The notes under the pieces: model-generated
What the model was told of the DNA's origin: nothing
What the model saw: only the letters and a program-made list of their open reading frames with translations
Database searches by the model: none
Made by a program: the position numbers and the translations under genes
Shown: positions 1 to 8,039 of the stretch, one piece after another
Position numbering within the stretch: the stretch's first letter is position 1
How the letters are laid out: each line of letters opens with the position of its first letter
From: Pseudomonas sp. MM223
GTDB taxonomy: Bacteria > Pseudomonadota > Gammaproteobacteria > Pseudomonadales > Pseudomonadaceae
Assembly (NCBI GenBank): GCA_947090765.1
Contig: OX352322.1
Coordinates: 825,501-889,500, forward strand
Reading direction: 5' to 3'
DNA length: 64,000 bases

Positions 1-1269
1 GCGCATGAACGACATGGCTGCAGGAGCCATACTGCCGCGTGCGTTGGGTCGGTAGCCGTCCTCGATCATGCGCTGGGTGAGAATGCGGAACAGGAGGTAG
101 AACAGGTCGTCGGCGTAGCCGCCCATCAAGGTCCCGGTGAGAAGCACGGTTTTACGCGCCTTCGCGGCCAACACCCCCATGGCCTGGCCCTGGGCCGAAC
201 CGCTGTTCTTGTATTCATGCCCTTCGTCGACAACCAGCAGGTCGAAGAAACCATCGGGTAGGTAGCGCTTGATGAACTCTGTCGGCTGGTATCCGCCTTC
301 GCCGAATCCAAACTCGATGTTGGCCATCGCCCGCTCCATGCGCTTGGCCTGACGGTCGCTGAAGACGAAGTTGCCTTTCGCGTCCATCAAGTTGATGAAC
401 TCTGAGACGTTGTCGACCAGCATCGAGGCCAGGAAGTCCTCGCCGAAGTCGTTCAGCAGCCGTTCCGCCCGGACCGGGCCGATCGTTGGTATCCGGCACA
501 TCGACTTCAGGATTGTCGAGCGTCGGTCCCCACCATCAGCTTTGCCTGGGCGCATAAGCGTCCAGAGGGCAGCGTTGCAGGCACTGCAGTTGCGACGGCG
601 ATCACCGCGCTCGAACTCTTCCACGGTGACCAGGTTGCCTTCCAGGTCCTCGAGGACCTGGCCGCAATCTGGACATGCCGCCAGCCGCTGGCCACCTGCA
701 GTGCGCCGCTTCCAGCAGGCGAGTCGCCAGTGGAAACCCATCCGCATCCTGACGCGGCCGAGGATGAAGAACTCCGGCCGGCCGTCATAGGTTTGCCCCG
801 CCTGGTCACGCAGCTTAAGCAGTTTGACCAACGTGTCCGGGCCGTTGAGCACCCAGACGCGGGCGCCTGGTGTGGTCTCCAGGATCTCGCGCCGCCACTT
901 GTAGACAAGGTGGGGTGGTGAGATGACGAGGGTTCGACGGTAGCCTGCCGCGTGGAGCACGGCAGCGACTGCGATGGCCATCATCGTCTTCCCGGTACCC
1001 ATCTCGGCGTTGATGATCGCAGCTTGCTCGTTGCGATCGAGCAGAAGCGCCGTGATGGCTTGGACAACCTCAGCTTGCGCCACGAATGGCGTGCGCTTGA
1101 GACTTGCCATCACGGCCTGGCGCTGTTCGTTAATGCTGCCGGTATAAACCGGAGGGTTGGAGCGGTTGAGCGACTCCAGGAGCTCGTCGCCGAACTCGTC
1201 GATGAAATCGGTCAGGTTGATGTTCAGTGGTGAGTTGGCCGAGGCGGCTACTTGGGTCAGTGCGTTCAT
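1..1269 (-). CDS. ICE superfamily II helicase, N-terminal part (cut by left edge)
   Basis: 423 codons are open to the window edge and the C-terminal helicase half lies outside. The ATG at 1267-1269 follows AGGAG at a short distance. A Walker A motif AEMGTGKT lies near residue 88. Further on are a zinc-binding insert with CPDCG and CSAC pairs, a DEAH-like VVDEGHEY motif and motif III TGTLMGG. This layout is that of SNF2/DEAD-type ATPases carried by PAPI-1-like ICEs. It is transcribed behind the methyltransferase gene, so the two may act together on DNA. The precise role is unknown. The family call is by motif and the ICE role is inferred from position. Confidence 0.8.
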   Translation of the reverse strand, partial: MNALTQVAASANSPLNINLTDFIDEFGDELLESLNRSNPPVYTGSINEQRQAVMASLKRTPFVAQAEVVQAITALLLDRNEQAAIINAEMGTGKTMMAIAVAAVLHAAGYRRTLVISPPHLVYKWRREILETTPGARVWVLNGPDTLVKLLKLRDQAGQTYDGRPEFFILGRVRMRMGFHWRLACWKRRTAGGQRLAACPDCGQVLEDLEGNLVTVEEFERGDRRRNCSACNAALWTLMRPGKADGGDRRSTILKSMCRIPTIGPVRAERLLNDFGEDFLASMLVDNVSEFINLMDAKGNFVFSDRQAKRMERAMANIEFGFGEGGYQPTEFIKRYLPDGFFDLLVVDEGHEYKNSGSAQGQAMGVLAAKARKTVLLTGTLMGGYADDLFYLLFRILTQRMIEDGYRPNARGSMAPAAMSFMR

Positions 1270-1366
1270 GTGCATCTCCTGCAGGGAAAGCAGGGCATGC
1301 ACAAACCCCGACGGGTATGGGCATACCCTGTGGGTCGGTGTGGGGTTGTCGCCGTTGCGGCGCTGG

Positions 1367-2806
1367 TCAGTAGTCGCTGGGAAGCAGCAGGGTGGTGGAG
1401 CTGCGGTCGGCTTCGGTGATGATCCAGAGCCTGGACTCGTCGCCGGCGTCGATGTCGTAGCCTGAGAACAAACGGTCTCCGTGGGTAAGCGCAAGCTGAT
1501 TGGAGGCTCGATCGTCATCGCATAGCTCACCCCAGTCGCCAGCAAGATGGCGTTTCAGCGAAGGGGTAGGGTTGAGCTGCCCGGTTTCGACCAGATGGCT
1601 GACAGCGGCGGTCATCATGATCTGCCCCGGGTTGAACAGCGGCGTTGCAACTGACTCAACAGTTGCAGGCGCCTCGTCGTTGCTCGCCGGTGAGGAACTG
1701 ATGATCAGCACCTGGCCGTGGTTCACCGAGGAAGGTGTCATTTCCCAAGCGCGGATGATCGGAATGAACCGGTCGGTGAGGATCCTGACTTCTGAGACGT
1801 TGCCTTTCTCGTCCTCGGTGAATTCGGTCTTGCGCACCTTGTCCTTGTAGGTATCACCCTTCACGACCAAGATCCGCCCCGACTTCGAACGCACAACACC
1901 GGAGATTGCGCCGGCGGCCAGTGCTAGTGCGAGGTGCCAGCGGGAAAGCTCGCGGACAGGAGCTCGGGGTTGGAGGCCGGCTTGCCCGAAGTGAAGGTTG
2001 AAGTCGGGCCAGAGACCTCGCAACCGCAGAACCTCGGCGGCGAATTGCTCGGGCTCCAGGGTAATGCGGTAGAAGTGCTCCAGCTCGCTGGCAACTGACG
2101 GGACGAGGTACGGCTCCCATGGCCAGATGGCCGGGATCTCCTCGGCCTGTTCCTGCCCGGCGCCGATCGCCTGCAGGCGAGACCTTACCTGGTTGGTGCT
2201 GGCCCGAGCCAGGTCTTGCCGGCGCACGCGGATGCCGAAGATCACCACCTGTTTGAAGGTGGGGTCTGCAGCACCGTATATGCGTAGATCGGCGAAGTGG
2301 TTGCTCAGCCATCCAGTCAACTCGTCGTCCAACACGTAGTGAGGAACGATGAGCACCATCACGCCCCCGTACTGCAGAAGCGGGAGGCAGCGTTGATAAA
2401 AGGCCTTCTCTAGGCGCCGGCGGCCGCTGCCTTGGTACTGGGATGCACCGGAGTGATCCGCGACCAGGTCGCCGTAGGGTGGGTTGAGCCAGAGCAAGCC
2501 GAACGACTGGCGGCTGATCAGGGTGTCGAAGAGGTCGCTGTGCAGCACCCGATCGAGCAGGCCACGCGCGTGATCCGCGCGTTCGCGATCGTACTCGACG
2601 GCGAACGCTTGGACCTGGTCGCGGCCCAGGAAGTGAGCCGCTTCAGCAAGGGCAACACCCTCGCCGGCACAAGGGTCGCAGATCCTCATCCTGCCCGAAG
2701 TGGCGGGAGTGAGTGCCTGCAGCGTGCGTTCAAGAGTGATTTCATCGGTGGGGTAGTAGCCGTTGCGGGCAAAGTTGCGCGCCAGGCGCGGAAACATGAG
2801 GGCCAT
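1367..2806 (-). CDS. DUF6094-like N6-type DNA methyltransferase with extra C-terminal domain
   Basis: 479 aa. The N-terminal half has a Rossmann methyltransferase core: CDPCAGEG (SAM loop, about residue 43) and the catalytic NPPYGD (about residue 108), typical of adenine-N6 DNA methyltransferases. The last 80 residues (DWGE, GDRLFSGY, LWIITEADRS, LLPSDY) resemble the small plasmid and ICE family DUF3768, apparently fused here. There is no restriction endonuclease next to it, so modification or anti-restriction of the transferring element is more likely than a restriction-modification pair; this is inference. The start is supported by AAGGAC before the ATG. Confidence 0.75.
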   Translation of the reverse strand: MALMFPRLARNFARNGYYPTDEITLERTLQALTPATSGRMRICDPCAGEGVALAEAAHFLGRDQVQAFAVEYDRERADHARGLLDRVLHSDLFDTLISRQSFGLLWLNPPYGDLVADHSGASQYQGSGRRRLEKAFYQRCLPLLQYGGVMVLIVPHYVLDDELTGWLSNHFADLRIYGAADPTFKQVVIFGIRVRRQDLARASTNQVRSRLQAIGAGQEQAEEIPAIWPWEPYLVPSVASELEHFYRITLEPEQFAAEVLRLRGLWPDFNLHFGQAGLQPRAPVRELSRWHLALALAAGAISGVVRSKSGRILVVKGDTYKDKVRKTEFTEDEKGNVSEVRILTDRFIPIIRAWEMTPSSVNHGQVLIISSSPASNDEAPATVESVATPLFNPGQIMMTAAVSHLVETGQLNPTPSLKRHLAGDWGELCDDDRASNQLALTHGDRLFSGYDIDAGDESRLWIITEADRSSTTLLLPSDY

Positions 2807-2834
2807 AGGGCGTCCTTTGAGTTGGTGGATGAGC

Positions 2835-3437
2835 TCAGGCAGACGCCTGAATTTCAGTGGTGAGTACGCCCTGGCGAATCAGCTCTCCGAGAGCAGGCTC
2901 GAGTACCTCGAGCTTCATGGCGAGTCGCCAGGCGCAGACATTGCCGATCGCTCCAGGGAGACCGATCAGCATCTGGTGCTGGATGAGGACTTCCATCACG
3001 GGCTCGCGCCAGTGGGGGAGAAGGGGAAGCGGGCAGGTCTCGATCACCAGCGGCCAGAGCCGTTGGTGTGGGGCTTCATTGCGCTCTAGGAGGGCGAAGG
3101 CGAAGTGATTGGCCTGGTCGGGCACCGAGGCGCGTCGATCAAACAGCCAAAGGTGCAACATGCTGCCAAATAGGGTGCCGCGGAATTGCCGTGTGGTGCG
3201 CTTTTCCAGCAGGTCGTGATTAGGAAAGACGGGAATGCTCCGCCCGTCGACGAGAATGTGAAACTGCTCAAGGCCATTCTCTTCCCGGCCAAGTGTGAGC
3301 CTGGCCAGAAACTCCTGCAGTGCGGTGTCACGACCCCAGGCCGACATGAACACCAGGTTGCGCTGTTCGTCGCACACACAGGCGTCGACGTACAGGTCCG
3401 GGCATTCCTCGATCTGGAACAAGGGGGATGGGTGCAT
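2835..3437 (-). CDS. ICE hypothetical protein, 200 aa
   Basis: I do not recognise the family. The chosen ATG (3435-3437) has GGAGG five bases upstream; an ATG four codons earlier lacks this. The protein is acidic to neutral, without signal peptide or membrane segment. It lies 28 bp upstream of the methyltransferase gene in the same transcription direction and is preceded by one of the recurring GC-rich leader hairpins (3456-3494). Codon use is like its neighbours. A role in ICE maintenance is only suggested by context. Confidence 0.7.
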   Translation of the reverse strand: MHPSPLFQIEECPDLYVDACVCDEQRNLVFMSAWGRDTALQEFLARLTLGREENGLEQFHILVDGRSIPVFPNHDLLEKRTTRQFRGTLFGSMLHLWLFDRRASVPDQANHFAFALLERNEAPHQRLWPLVIETCPLPLLPHWREPVMEVLIQHQMLIGLPGAIGNVCAWRLAMKLEVLEPALGELIRQGVLTTEIQASA

Positions 3438-3455
3438 GATGGCCTCCATTGTGGA

Positions 3456-3494
3456 GGCGTCCGTCCCAGAGGGCGGAAACGCCCCCCGGGGTGG
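3456..3494 (-). promoter_or_regulatory. GC-rich leader hairpin element (variant)
   Basis: On the minus strand, blocks CCCC-GGGG and CCC-GGG flank an arm GGCGTTTCC that can pair with a downstream GGACGCC. Sister elements at 6502 and 7371 keep the pairing with different bases. It ends about 18 bases before the start codon at 3437. Confidence 0.45.
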
Positions 3495-3502
3495 TCTGAT
3501 GG

Positions 3503-3757
3503 TTAATTGAAGGTCCTGGTGAGCGGATCGAAAGCCACACTGTCTTGTTGGTGCAGCGGGCCGTGACCCTCGAGGAATATTTGGATCCGGTACTGGTCGC
3601 GGAGACGTATAGCAGCCTCAGCCTGGTCCAGTGTGAGGTCCAACTCTTCGATGAAAAAGTCGACGAGCTCCTCGTCAGTCGACACCTCGTTGTTGGACAG
3701 CTGGTCCTCAATGTTGGCGAGGGTTTGTTTGCTCAAGTGGCTGAACATGGCGTTCAT
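3503..3757 (-). CDS. Small acidic ICE hypothetical protein, 84 aa
   Basis: The protein is strongly acidic in its first half (QLSNNEVSTDEELVDFFIEE) and probably helical. There is no signal peptide and no known domain. The ATG at 3755-3757 has GGAGC nine bases upstream. It sits in the one-gene-per-leader cluster from 1.3 to 9 kb, with a CCC/GGGG hairpin (about 3785-3810) before it. The function is unknown. Confidence 0.65.
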   Translation of the reverse strand: MNAMFSHLSKQTLANIEDQLSNNEVSTDEELVDFFIEELDLTLDQAEAAIRLRDQYRIQIFLEGHGPLHQQDSVAFDPLTRTFN

Positions 3758-3849
3758 GGTGGTGCTCCAGGTAGATAAATGGAGCCCCCGAGGAGGCCCC
3801 TCAGGGTGTGTGGTTCAGGTTGACTGCGGCAGTGGTCTGGCAGGGCGCT

Positions 3850-4455
3850 TTAAGGCGAAGCCCTGGTCCAGGTTTGAGTTTTGAAGTCCATGGTAAAACC
3901 GAGCTGGTCCAGCCGCGTGCACTGGGCGCGCAGCCGCTGCCGGTCTACGCTGGTGTCGAGCCTCACGGTTTCGCTCAATGGCCACACCGTGCCAAATAGC
4001 TCGGCATCGATGTCGTTCGTGCTCGGTGGCGCCGCCGGACTCATCCCGAAGGGCTCATCCGAGGCGAGGGCATCAGTTTGGGGCTGTGGCGTCGGCGTGT
4101 TTGGAATCCGACGTGACGGTATCGGTGTGGGTGGTGGCCCGTCCTCTTCAAGAGGGTCAGGGACGTTGGTTGGCAGATGTTCTTCGTCTTCGCGACTGAG
4201 ACCTGTGACATCCTCCAGGGTCATGCCCTCGAGTTCAGCCCTGATCTCAACAACGAGTCGACCGCCGTGTGAGTAATACGATGGGCGAATCTGCTTGATC
4301 GCGAAGTCACCTCGGTATTTACCTTCCTGGTACTGATCCAGAAGAGCATCCTTGATGGTGAACTCACCGATCGAGGTACTGAGGCGGCCGACGTTGAATA
4401 GCCCGAGTCGGCCGGAGATGGTGCGGATGGCCAACTGGCCGGTGATTGAGATCAT
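3850..4455 (-). CDS. DUF3275 family ICE protein
   Basis: 201 aa. The N-terminal 75 residues match the DUF3275 signature: GQLAIRTISGRLGLFNVGRL, then IGEF, the DQYQEGKY block and GGRLVVEIRAEL. A proline-rich linker follows (about residues 100-125), and a short C-terminal domain ends with a DKxxLRxQCxRLxxLGF-like helix (VDRQRLRAQCTRLDQLGF). The family is known from PAPI-1/ICEclc-type elements and has no established function. The ATG has GGGGAG upstream. It is a good marker that the region belongs to this ICE family. Confidence 0.85.
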   Translation of the reverse strand: MISITGQLAIRTISGRLGLFNVGRLSTSIGEFTIKDALLDQYQEGKYRGDFAIKQIRPSYYSHGGRLVVEIRAELEGMTLEDVTGLSREDEEHLPTNVPDPLEEDGPPPTPIPSRRIPNTPTPQPQTDALASDEPFGMSPAAPPSTNDIDAELFGTVWPLSETVRLDTSVDRQRLRAQCTRLDQLGFTMDFKTQTWTRASP

Positions 4456-4517
4456 GTGCGCTCCCCGTAAAGCATGGGGAACTCCCAGCGGGCGTTCCCC
4501 GCGAGGGTGGAAGGTGG

Positions 4518-4929
4518 TCAGCAGTCGAACAGCGGCAGACCGTCGAGAACGTTGCTGTTGGGGTCGATGACCAGGAACCTCACTTCAGCCTGAGCGGCAA
4601 GAGTGAGCACCCGGATGGTCTCCTCGCTGAAGCCCTCGGCGGCTTGCAGAGCTTGAAGTGTCGACAGTTCGTACCCCCAGTACTGTCCCAGATGTTGGTC
4701 GGTCCAGGGCGTACTGAGAAGTTTGAAGCCGATGGCGTCACTGTCTGGCAGGGTGAAGCACTCGAACTGAAGCTGAGCCTGTATCAGCAGTTTCAACGAG
4801 TACCTGCAGCTCCTCCCAGTCCTCCTCGGGCAAGTGTGCAGAGGCGATCTCGAACGCTTGGCTGCAGCAGGGATGAGGTACAGATTGTTCGCCGGTAGCG
4901 ATGTTGAAGGGGTTGAGTGATTGTGCCAT
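4518..4929 (-). pseudogene. Probable DUF5983-like ICE gene split by a frameshift
   Basis: The first frame runs from the ATG at 4927-4929 (MAQSLNPF..., including HLPEEDWEELQVLVETADTG) to a stop at 4738. The second frame covers 4796-4518 and contains QFECFTLPDSD, STPWTDQHLGQYWGYELS and a C-terminal VRFLVIDPNSNVLDGLPL that resembles DUF5983. The second frame has no ATG near its start, only a TTG without an evident ribosome site, and the frames overlap by 59 bases. A single protein of about 137 aa broken by one indel near 4780 is therefore more likely than two genes. The frameshift is inferred. Confidence 0.5.
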
Positions 4930-4997
4930 GTGGCGTGCTCCTGGTTGAGAGGAAGCCACCCCAGAGGGTGACCCCTCTGGGTGATTAACTGGCTGTG

Positions 4998-5318
4998 TCA
5001 GGCGGGGGCTGCAGTGGGCTGCAGCTGGATCTGGATGTAGGCAGGCTCGTTCTCGGGGGTGACGACTCGCAAAGCGAGGGCAACCCAGTCACGTTGGCGG
5101 CCAGTATGGCGCTTTGTGTACACGCCGAAGGTGAAAGCCTTGGCCAGAGGTTGCTGCTTGAGTTCTTGCCACGCCGTTTGTACGACGGTGGCGAGGCGTT
5201 GGCTCATTTCGGCTACCCGGTCAGGGTTTTCGAGATAGACCGCACGCATCCACGCAGCGTTGTCCAGGACAACCGGAAGGGTGAGGTATGCCTCGGACGA
5301 GGCGGAGGGTATGGACAT
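4998..5318 (-). CDS. ICE hypothetical protein, 106 aa
   Basis: The start at 5316-5318 is chosen because GGAGA lies eight bases upstream. An open frame extends to 5456, but that part overlaps the structured leader and has no coding character. The product begins MSIPSASSEAYLTLPVVLD and has no recognisable domain or membrane segment. It is the first gene behind leader copy A (5393-5506). Confidence 0.65.
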   Translation of the reverse strand: MSIPSASSEAYLTLPVVLDNAAWMRAVYLENPDRVAEMSQRLATVVQTAWQELKQQPLAKAFTFGVYTKRHTGRQRDWVALALRVVTPENEPAYIQIQLQPTAAPA

Positions 5319-5392
5319 CAGAGGTCTCCAGAATGAGCGAGGCCTCAGTCCGCGAGGGATGAGATCCCCGCGGGTAGGTAAAGTAGAAGGCA

Positions 5393-5506
5393 CTCCATCA
5401 CTGAGTGATGTGATCGCGCTGCCGAGTGCTAGGCGATCTTGGGTGGGTTGGCGCAATGCGCTGGAGCCTTAAACCCTGGCTCCGGGAGGCACTGTCAACG
5501 ACAGTG
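5393..5506 (-). ncRNA. Structured leader RNA candidate, copy A
   Basis: Read on the minus strand, successive hairpins are P0 CTGTC/GACAG, Pa GGAGCC/GGCTCC, Pb GCGC/GCGC, P1 GATCGC/GCGATC and P2 CATCAC/GTGATG. Copies B (7439-7567) and C (8934-9061) keep the same order of hairpins with different but complementary bases. It precedes the gene at 4998-5318. The P1 loop shares an AGCNYTCNGGNAG-like core with the other copies. Confidence 0.55.
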
Positions 5507-5579
5507 AACCAATACGGAATTCGTTGTCCGGGCTGTAGGCAGAGGCCTCACAGTTGCCCGGTGACTGCTTTGAAAGTCC

Positions 5580-5602
5580 CCCCGAAGGGGTACCCTTCGG
5601 GG
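5580..5602 (-). terminator. Intergenic hairpin behind the 5628-5978 gene
   Basis: A perfect 10-bp stem CCCCGAAGGG/CCCTTCGGGG with a 3-base loop lies 26 bases after the stop codon. There is no clear T tract, so it may be another member of the GC-rich leader family rather than a true terminator. Confidence 0.4.
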
Positions 5603-5627
5603 TGGAGGACTGGTGATACAGGGTGGG

Positions 5628-5978
5628 TCAGATCATGTCTTCGTAGATGTCTTCCCAGAGGTTGGAACTAGCTTCCTGTACAGCGCGGTAGTGCTCATCA
5701 TCGAGCTGGAAGCCTTGCCGTTCTGCCTCACGTTTGAACAACTGGTCGTGAGGAAAGGTGAGAGCTGCATATTGATCGCGCAGCGTAGTGAGCAGGCTCA
5801 TCTCGTACAGTTCGAAGTATTGGCCACAGCGATCCAGGGCGAGTTTCGAGCTTGCTTTGATCGAGTCCGCGAACCGCCGCTCAAGCACGTCTACACGGAT
5901 GAAAGCCCCGGCAACTCGTTTCTCGAAGGGGTTGGTGATGAACATGACGCCATTGAAGACTTGGGTGGCTTGGGACAT
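5628..5978 (-). CDS. ICE hypothetical protein, 116 aa
   Basis: The start at MSQATQVF (ATG 5976-5978) has GGAGC nine bases upstream; a frame reaching 6002 does not. The product has an N-terminal beta-rich part (VFNGVMFITNPFEKRVAGAF) and an acidic helical tail ending WEDIYEDMI. The family is not recognised. A leader hairpin (about 5995-6035) precedes it. It belongs to the cluster of small accessory genes between the pilus operon and the methyltransferase. Confidence 0.65.
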   Translation of the reverse strand: MSQATQVFNGVMFITNPFEKRVAGAFIRVDVLERRFADSIKASSKLALDRCGQYFELYEMSLLTTLRDQYAALTFPHDQLFKREAERQGFQLDDEHYRAVQEASSNLWEDIYEDMI

Positions 5979-6054
5979 GGTGATGCTCCGATGAGGGGTC
6001 ACCAGCCCGCTCGGGTGATGTACCCGAAAGGTTCAAGTGCTGGAGTTGGTGGTC

Positions 6055-6480
6055 TTACAGGTCGTTCGGGTCCATGAGGCCCTGGGTGACCCTGAGAATG
6101 CGTGTGTTGACCCGAAGATCCTTGGGAGTGACCTTGTCTCGGGCGTAGGCCATGTCAGCTAGGTGGTGGGTGCGGCCGCAGAGCTGCGAATAGACATCTA
6201 CAAGGCGATATCTGTCATTCGACAGTTCGTCATCCGTTACCGACCAGGACGAGTCGAGGTGAGGAAGCAACGAGATGAAATCGGACCAGGACATGTACGT
6301 GTAGTCTTGAATACGCGCCCCGTGGTCATCGATCTCGCAGCCCAGAGAGGCGAACGAAGTCGAGTAGTACAACCTAGGTTTTTGATCCTGATCCCGTAGC
6401 TCCAGAATATCTGAGTGCGCGGTGCCGAAGTCAGGGAAGCACTGCTGAATATCTCCAGCAACAGTGATGTAGTAAGGCAT
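6055..6480 (-). CDS. ICE hypothetical protein, 141 aa
   Basis: The ATG is at 6478-6480, behind a leader hairpin (6502-6537). The longer open frame that joins it to the DUF3577 gene is an artefact of a frameshift upstream and crosses the small gene at 6558-6716 in another frame. The product (MPYYITVAGDIQQCFPDFG... to DPNDL) is soluble and has no known domain. The family is not recognised. Confidence 0.65.
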   Translation of the reverse strand: MPYYITVAGDIQQCFPDFGTAHSDILELRDQDQKPRLYYSTSFASLGCEIDDHGARIQDYTYMSWSDFISLLPHLDSSWSVTDDELSNDRYRLVDVYSQLCGRTHHLADMAYARDKVTPKDLRVNTRILRVTQGLMDPNDL

Positions 6481-6501
6481 GGCGAAGTCCTCGGTGAGGA
6501 A

Positions 6502-6537
6502 AACGCCTCCCGCAGGGGATTGGCGTCCCCTGCAGGG
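6502..6537 (-). promoter_or_regulatory. GC-rich leader hairpin element (variant)
   Basis: On the minus strand CCCTGCAGGGG and CCCCTGCGGG are complementary. The intervening ACGCC can instead pair with GGCGT just downstream. The second pairing corresponds to AATACTT/AAGTGTT in the copy at 7371, which is compensatory variation. Confidence 0.5.
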
Positions 6538-6557
6538 TAGGAAGCAAGTTGGTGTGA

Positions 6558-6716
6558 TCAGTGGGTCAGCATGGTCGCAACTGAGCTGGCTTTGCGGTTG
6601 AGGGCATCGATAACGAAACCACTCAGCCCGATAAAAGCGCACGCACCGAAAACAATGTCGCCGAGGATGACGGCGGCGACCAGGATAAGAAGGTTCAACG
6701 CGAACAGAATTTTCAT
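6558..6716 (-). CDS. Small membrane protein, 52 aa
   Basis: MKILFALNLLILVAAVILGD is followed by a second hydrophobic stretch (IVFGACAFIGLSGFVI) and a short polar tail, so two membrane segments are likely. The ATG is at 6714-6716 and the stop at 6558-6560. It lies between DUF3577 and the 6055-6480 gene, in the same direction. The reading frame is supported by consistent hydrophobicity and by not overlapping other genes once the DUF3577 frameshift is recognised. Confidence 0.6.
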   Translation of the reverse strand: MKILFALNLLILVAAVILGDIVFGACAFIGLSGFVIDALNRKASSVATMLTH

Positions 6717-6769
6717 GACTGCCTCCTTGGCAGAAAGTGAAGGCGCTGAAATCAGCGCCTTGATAGGGG

Positions 6770-7341
6770 TTATGCAGCCTGGTTGGGCTCCTGAGGAAGA
6801 TCATTACCGAGGTCAGGTTCGGCTGTTCACCGAACTGGTCGGCGACTGGCTGTCCTTGATTCACGGGTTGCTCAGGTTGATCCTGATTCAACGCTTGATC
6901 CACACCAGGTTGTCCCTGATTGTCAGCGGGCGGGGTGGCGTTTTTCGGCTTCGCTTCGTACACCAGCTTGCCGTCAACTTTGATCCAGCCGATGAAGAGC
7001 AGGCGGCCTTTGAGGCTTGCGCCGGCCTGACCTTTCTTCTCGCCTTTATCATAGGTGAAAGCATCAGCCCAGATGTCGCCGATTCGGAAGGAGACGAGCA
7101 CCTTCTTTTTGGCTTCAACGGCCTGTTGGCAGCGTTTAACCAGCGATTCTGCCTCGGCACCGACAACGTTGCAGTCGATGTAGGAGTACTCGGCTTTATC
7201 AGTTGCACCGTGCAATGCTGCAACGGTGACACAGGTGAAGGGTTTGCCCTTGCGAGGACTGACTTCACGGATACGGTTGAGGTAGCCGATGCCAGTGGTG
7301 TGCAGGTCGAAGAATTTGGCTTCGTTGGATTGGTTGGTCAT
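6770..7341 (-). pseudogene. DUF3577 (STY4534-like) family ICE protein, frameshifted near its end
   Basis: The N-terminal 140 residues match DUF3577: FFDLHTTGIGYLNRIREV, GKPFTCVTVAALHG and YIDCNVVGAEAE, resembling single-strand-binding-like ICE proteins. A repetitive Q/N/P-rich tail follows (NQGQP, NQDQP). Near 6820 the frame changes: shifting by one base restores the ending DLGNDLPQEPNQAA and a stop at 6770-6772. As written, the frame instead runs out of register through the next small gene. One missing C in GAACCTG would explain it. It may be functional in the real genome if this is a sequence error. Confidence 0.7.
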
Positions 7342-7370
7342 GGTGATTCTCCAGTTTCAATAGTGAAAGC

Positions 7371-7413
7371 GGAGAAACACTTCGCCCATGGGGGAAAGTA
7401 TTCCCCGCGTGGG
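7371..7413 (-). promoter_or_regulatory. GC-rich leader element with AAGTGTTTCTCC motif, copy 1
   Basis: On the minus strand it reads CCC-N4-GGGG, AATACTT, CCCCC-N2-GGG, then AAGTGTTTCTCC. AATACTT can pair with AAGTGTT, enclosing the second hairpin. Copies at 8417 and 8880 share the final AGTGTTTCTC. It ends 29 bases before the DUF3577 start codon. Confidence 0.55.
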
Positions 7414-7438
7414 TTGGGATGTAGCAAGTTGGGTAGGC

Positions 7439-7567
7439 TTCCATCAATCGAGAGATTGATCAATCGCGCTTCCGGAAGCTTGGCGATTTTGGGGCGATCA
7501 ACACCGCAATGGGTGTAGCAGTCTTTCAGATCATGACTGCTCGGGCTTGGGTTACTGACGACGTCAG
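7439..7567 (-). ncRNA. Structured leader RNA candidate, copy B
   Basis: Minus-strand hairpins in order: P0 CTGAC/GTCAG, Pa AGCAGTC/GACTGCT, Pb ACACC/GGTGT, P1 AATCGC/GCGATT and P2 GATCAATC/GATTGAT. All five stems differ in sequence from copies A or C but remain paired. It lies between a sigma70-like promoter (7583-7611) and the DUF3577 gene. Confidence 0.6.
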
Positions 7568-7582
7568 CGGCTCACGGTCACA

Positions 7583-7611
7583 AGGATGGAAACGGAGAAA
7601 CACATTGTCAA
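7583..7611 (-). promoter_or_regulatory. Sigma70-like promoter of the DUF3577 unit
   Basis: A perfect -35 box TTGACA (7606-7611) is followed after 17 bases by CATCCT (7583-7588), a weak -10. The predicted start falls just before hairpin P0 of copy B, so the structured element would begin the transcript. It lies directly behind the terminator at 7615-7645. Confidence 0.45.
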
Positions 7612-7614
7612 GCC

Positions 7615-7645
7615 CTGAAAGAAAAAACCCTCCAGATGGAGGGTT
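7615..7645 (-). terminator. Rho-independent terminator
   Basis: On the minus strand AACCCTCC-ATCT-GGAGGGTT is followed by TTTTCTTTC. It closes the transcription unit of the small genes at 7665-8853. Confidence 0.8.
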
Positions 7646-7664
7646 AAGAGGGGGAAATCGACGT

Positions 7665-7790
7665 TCAATGTGCCCGAAGAATCTTCTGGCACCGCCGTTT
7701 GATGTTAGGCCAATCAGCCCACACTGCCATGCCGATGCAGATGAAGAGCAGGGCGGTGAACATGAGGATACCGAATGTAGTGTGGCTCAT
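7665..7790 (-). CDS. Small membrane protein, 41 aa
   Basis: MSHTTFGILMFTALLFICIG is one hydrophobic segment; a basic tail follows (NIKRRCQKILRAH), which suggests an inner-membrane protein with a cytoplasmic C-terminus. The ATG starts two bases after the stop codon of the gene at 7792-7968, so translation is probably coupled. The terminator follows 20 bases after its stop. Confidence 0.55.
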   Translation of the reverse strand: MSHTTFGILMFTALLFICIGMAVWADWPNIKRRCQKILRAH

Positions 7791-7791
7791 A

Positions 7792-7968
7792 TCATTCCTC
7801 CGGGGTGAGGTAGATGCCTGTGATCCAGATTACAACACCCACCACGAGGGCGAAAGCGGTAAGCAGTCGGCTAGTGCTGAGGAAGATACCCACAAGGGCG
7901 GCGGCGACGGCAGTCGTACCGATCTTGCGAAGGTCGTCTGCTACAGCTGCGCGTTTTTTTGATGCCAT
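7792..7968 (-). CDS. Small membrane protein, 58 aa
   Basis: MASKKRAAVADDLRKIGTTA is a basic N-terminus followed by two hydrophobic segments (VAAALVGIFL and LTAFALVVGVVIWITGIYL). The ATG is at 7966-7968, with AAAGGA just upstream. It is adjacent to the next small membrane gene with no real gap. Function unknown. Confidence 0.6.
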   Translation of the reverse strand: MASKKRAAVADDLRKIGTTAVAAALVGIFLSTSRLLTAFALVVGVVIWITGIYLTPEE

Positions 7969-8039
7969 GGCGTTCCTTTGATCGCCAGGCCCTCACCTTG
8001 CCAGGTGGGGTGCCTGGCACTGGGTGAGGTGGGAGAAAG

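Noticed and set aside
6055..7341. A single 428-aa protein joining DUF3577 to the next gene
   Set aside because: Residues after about 175 are out of frame, run over a small membrane gene, and the downstream part has its own ATG and leader.
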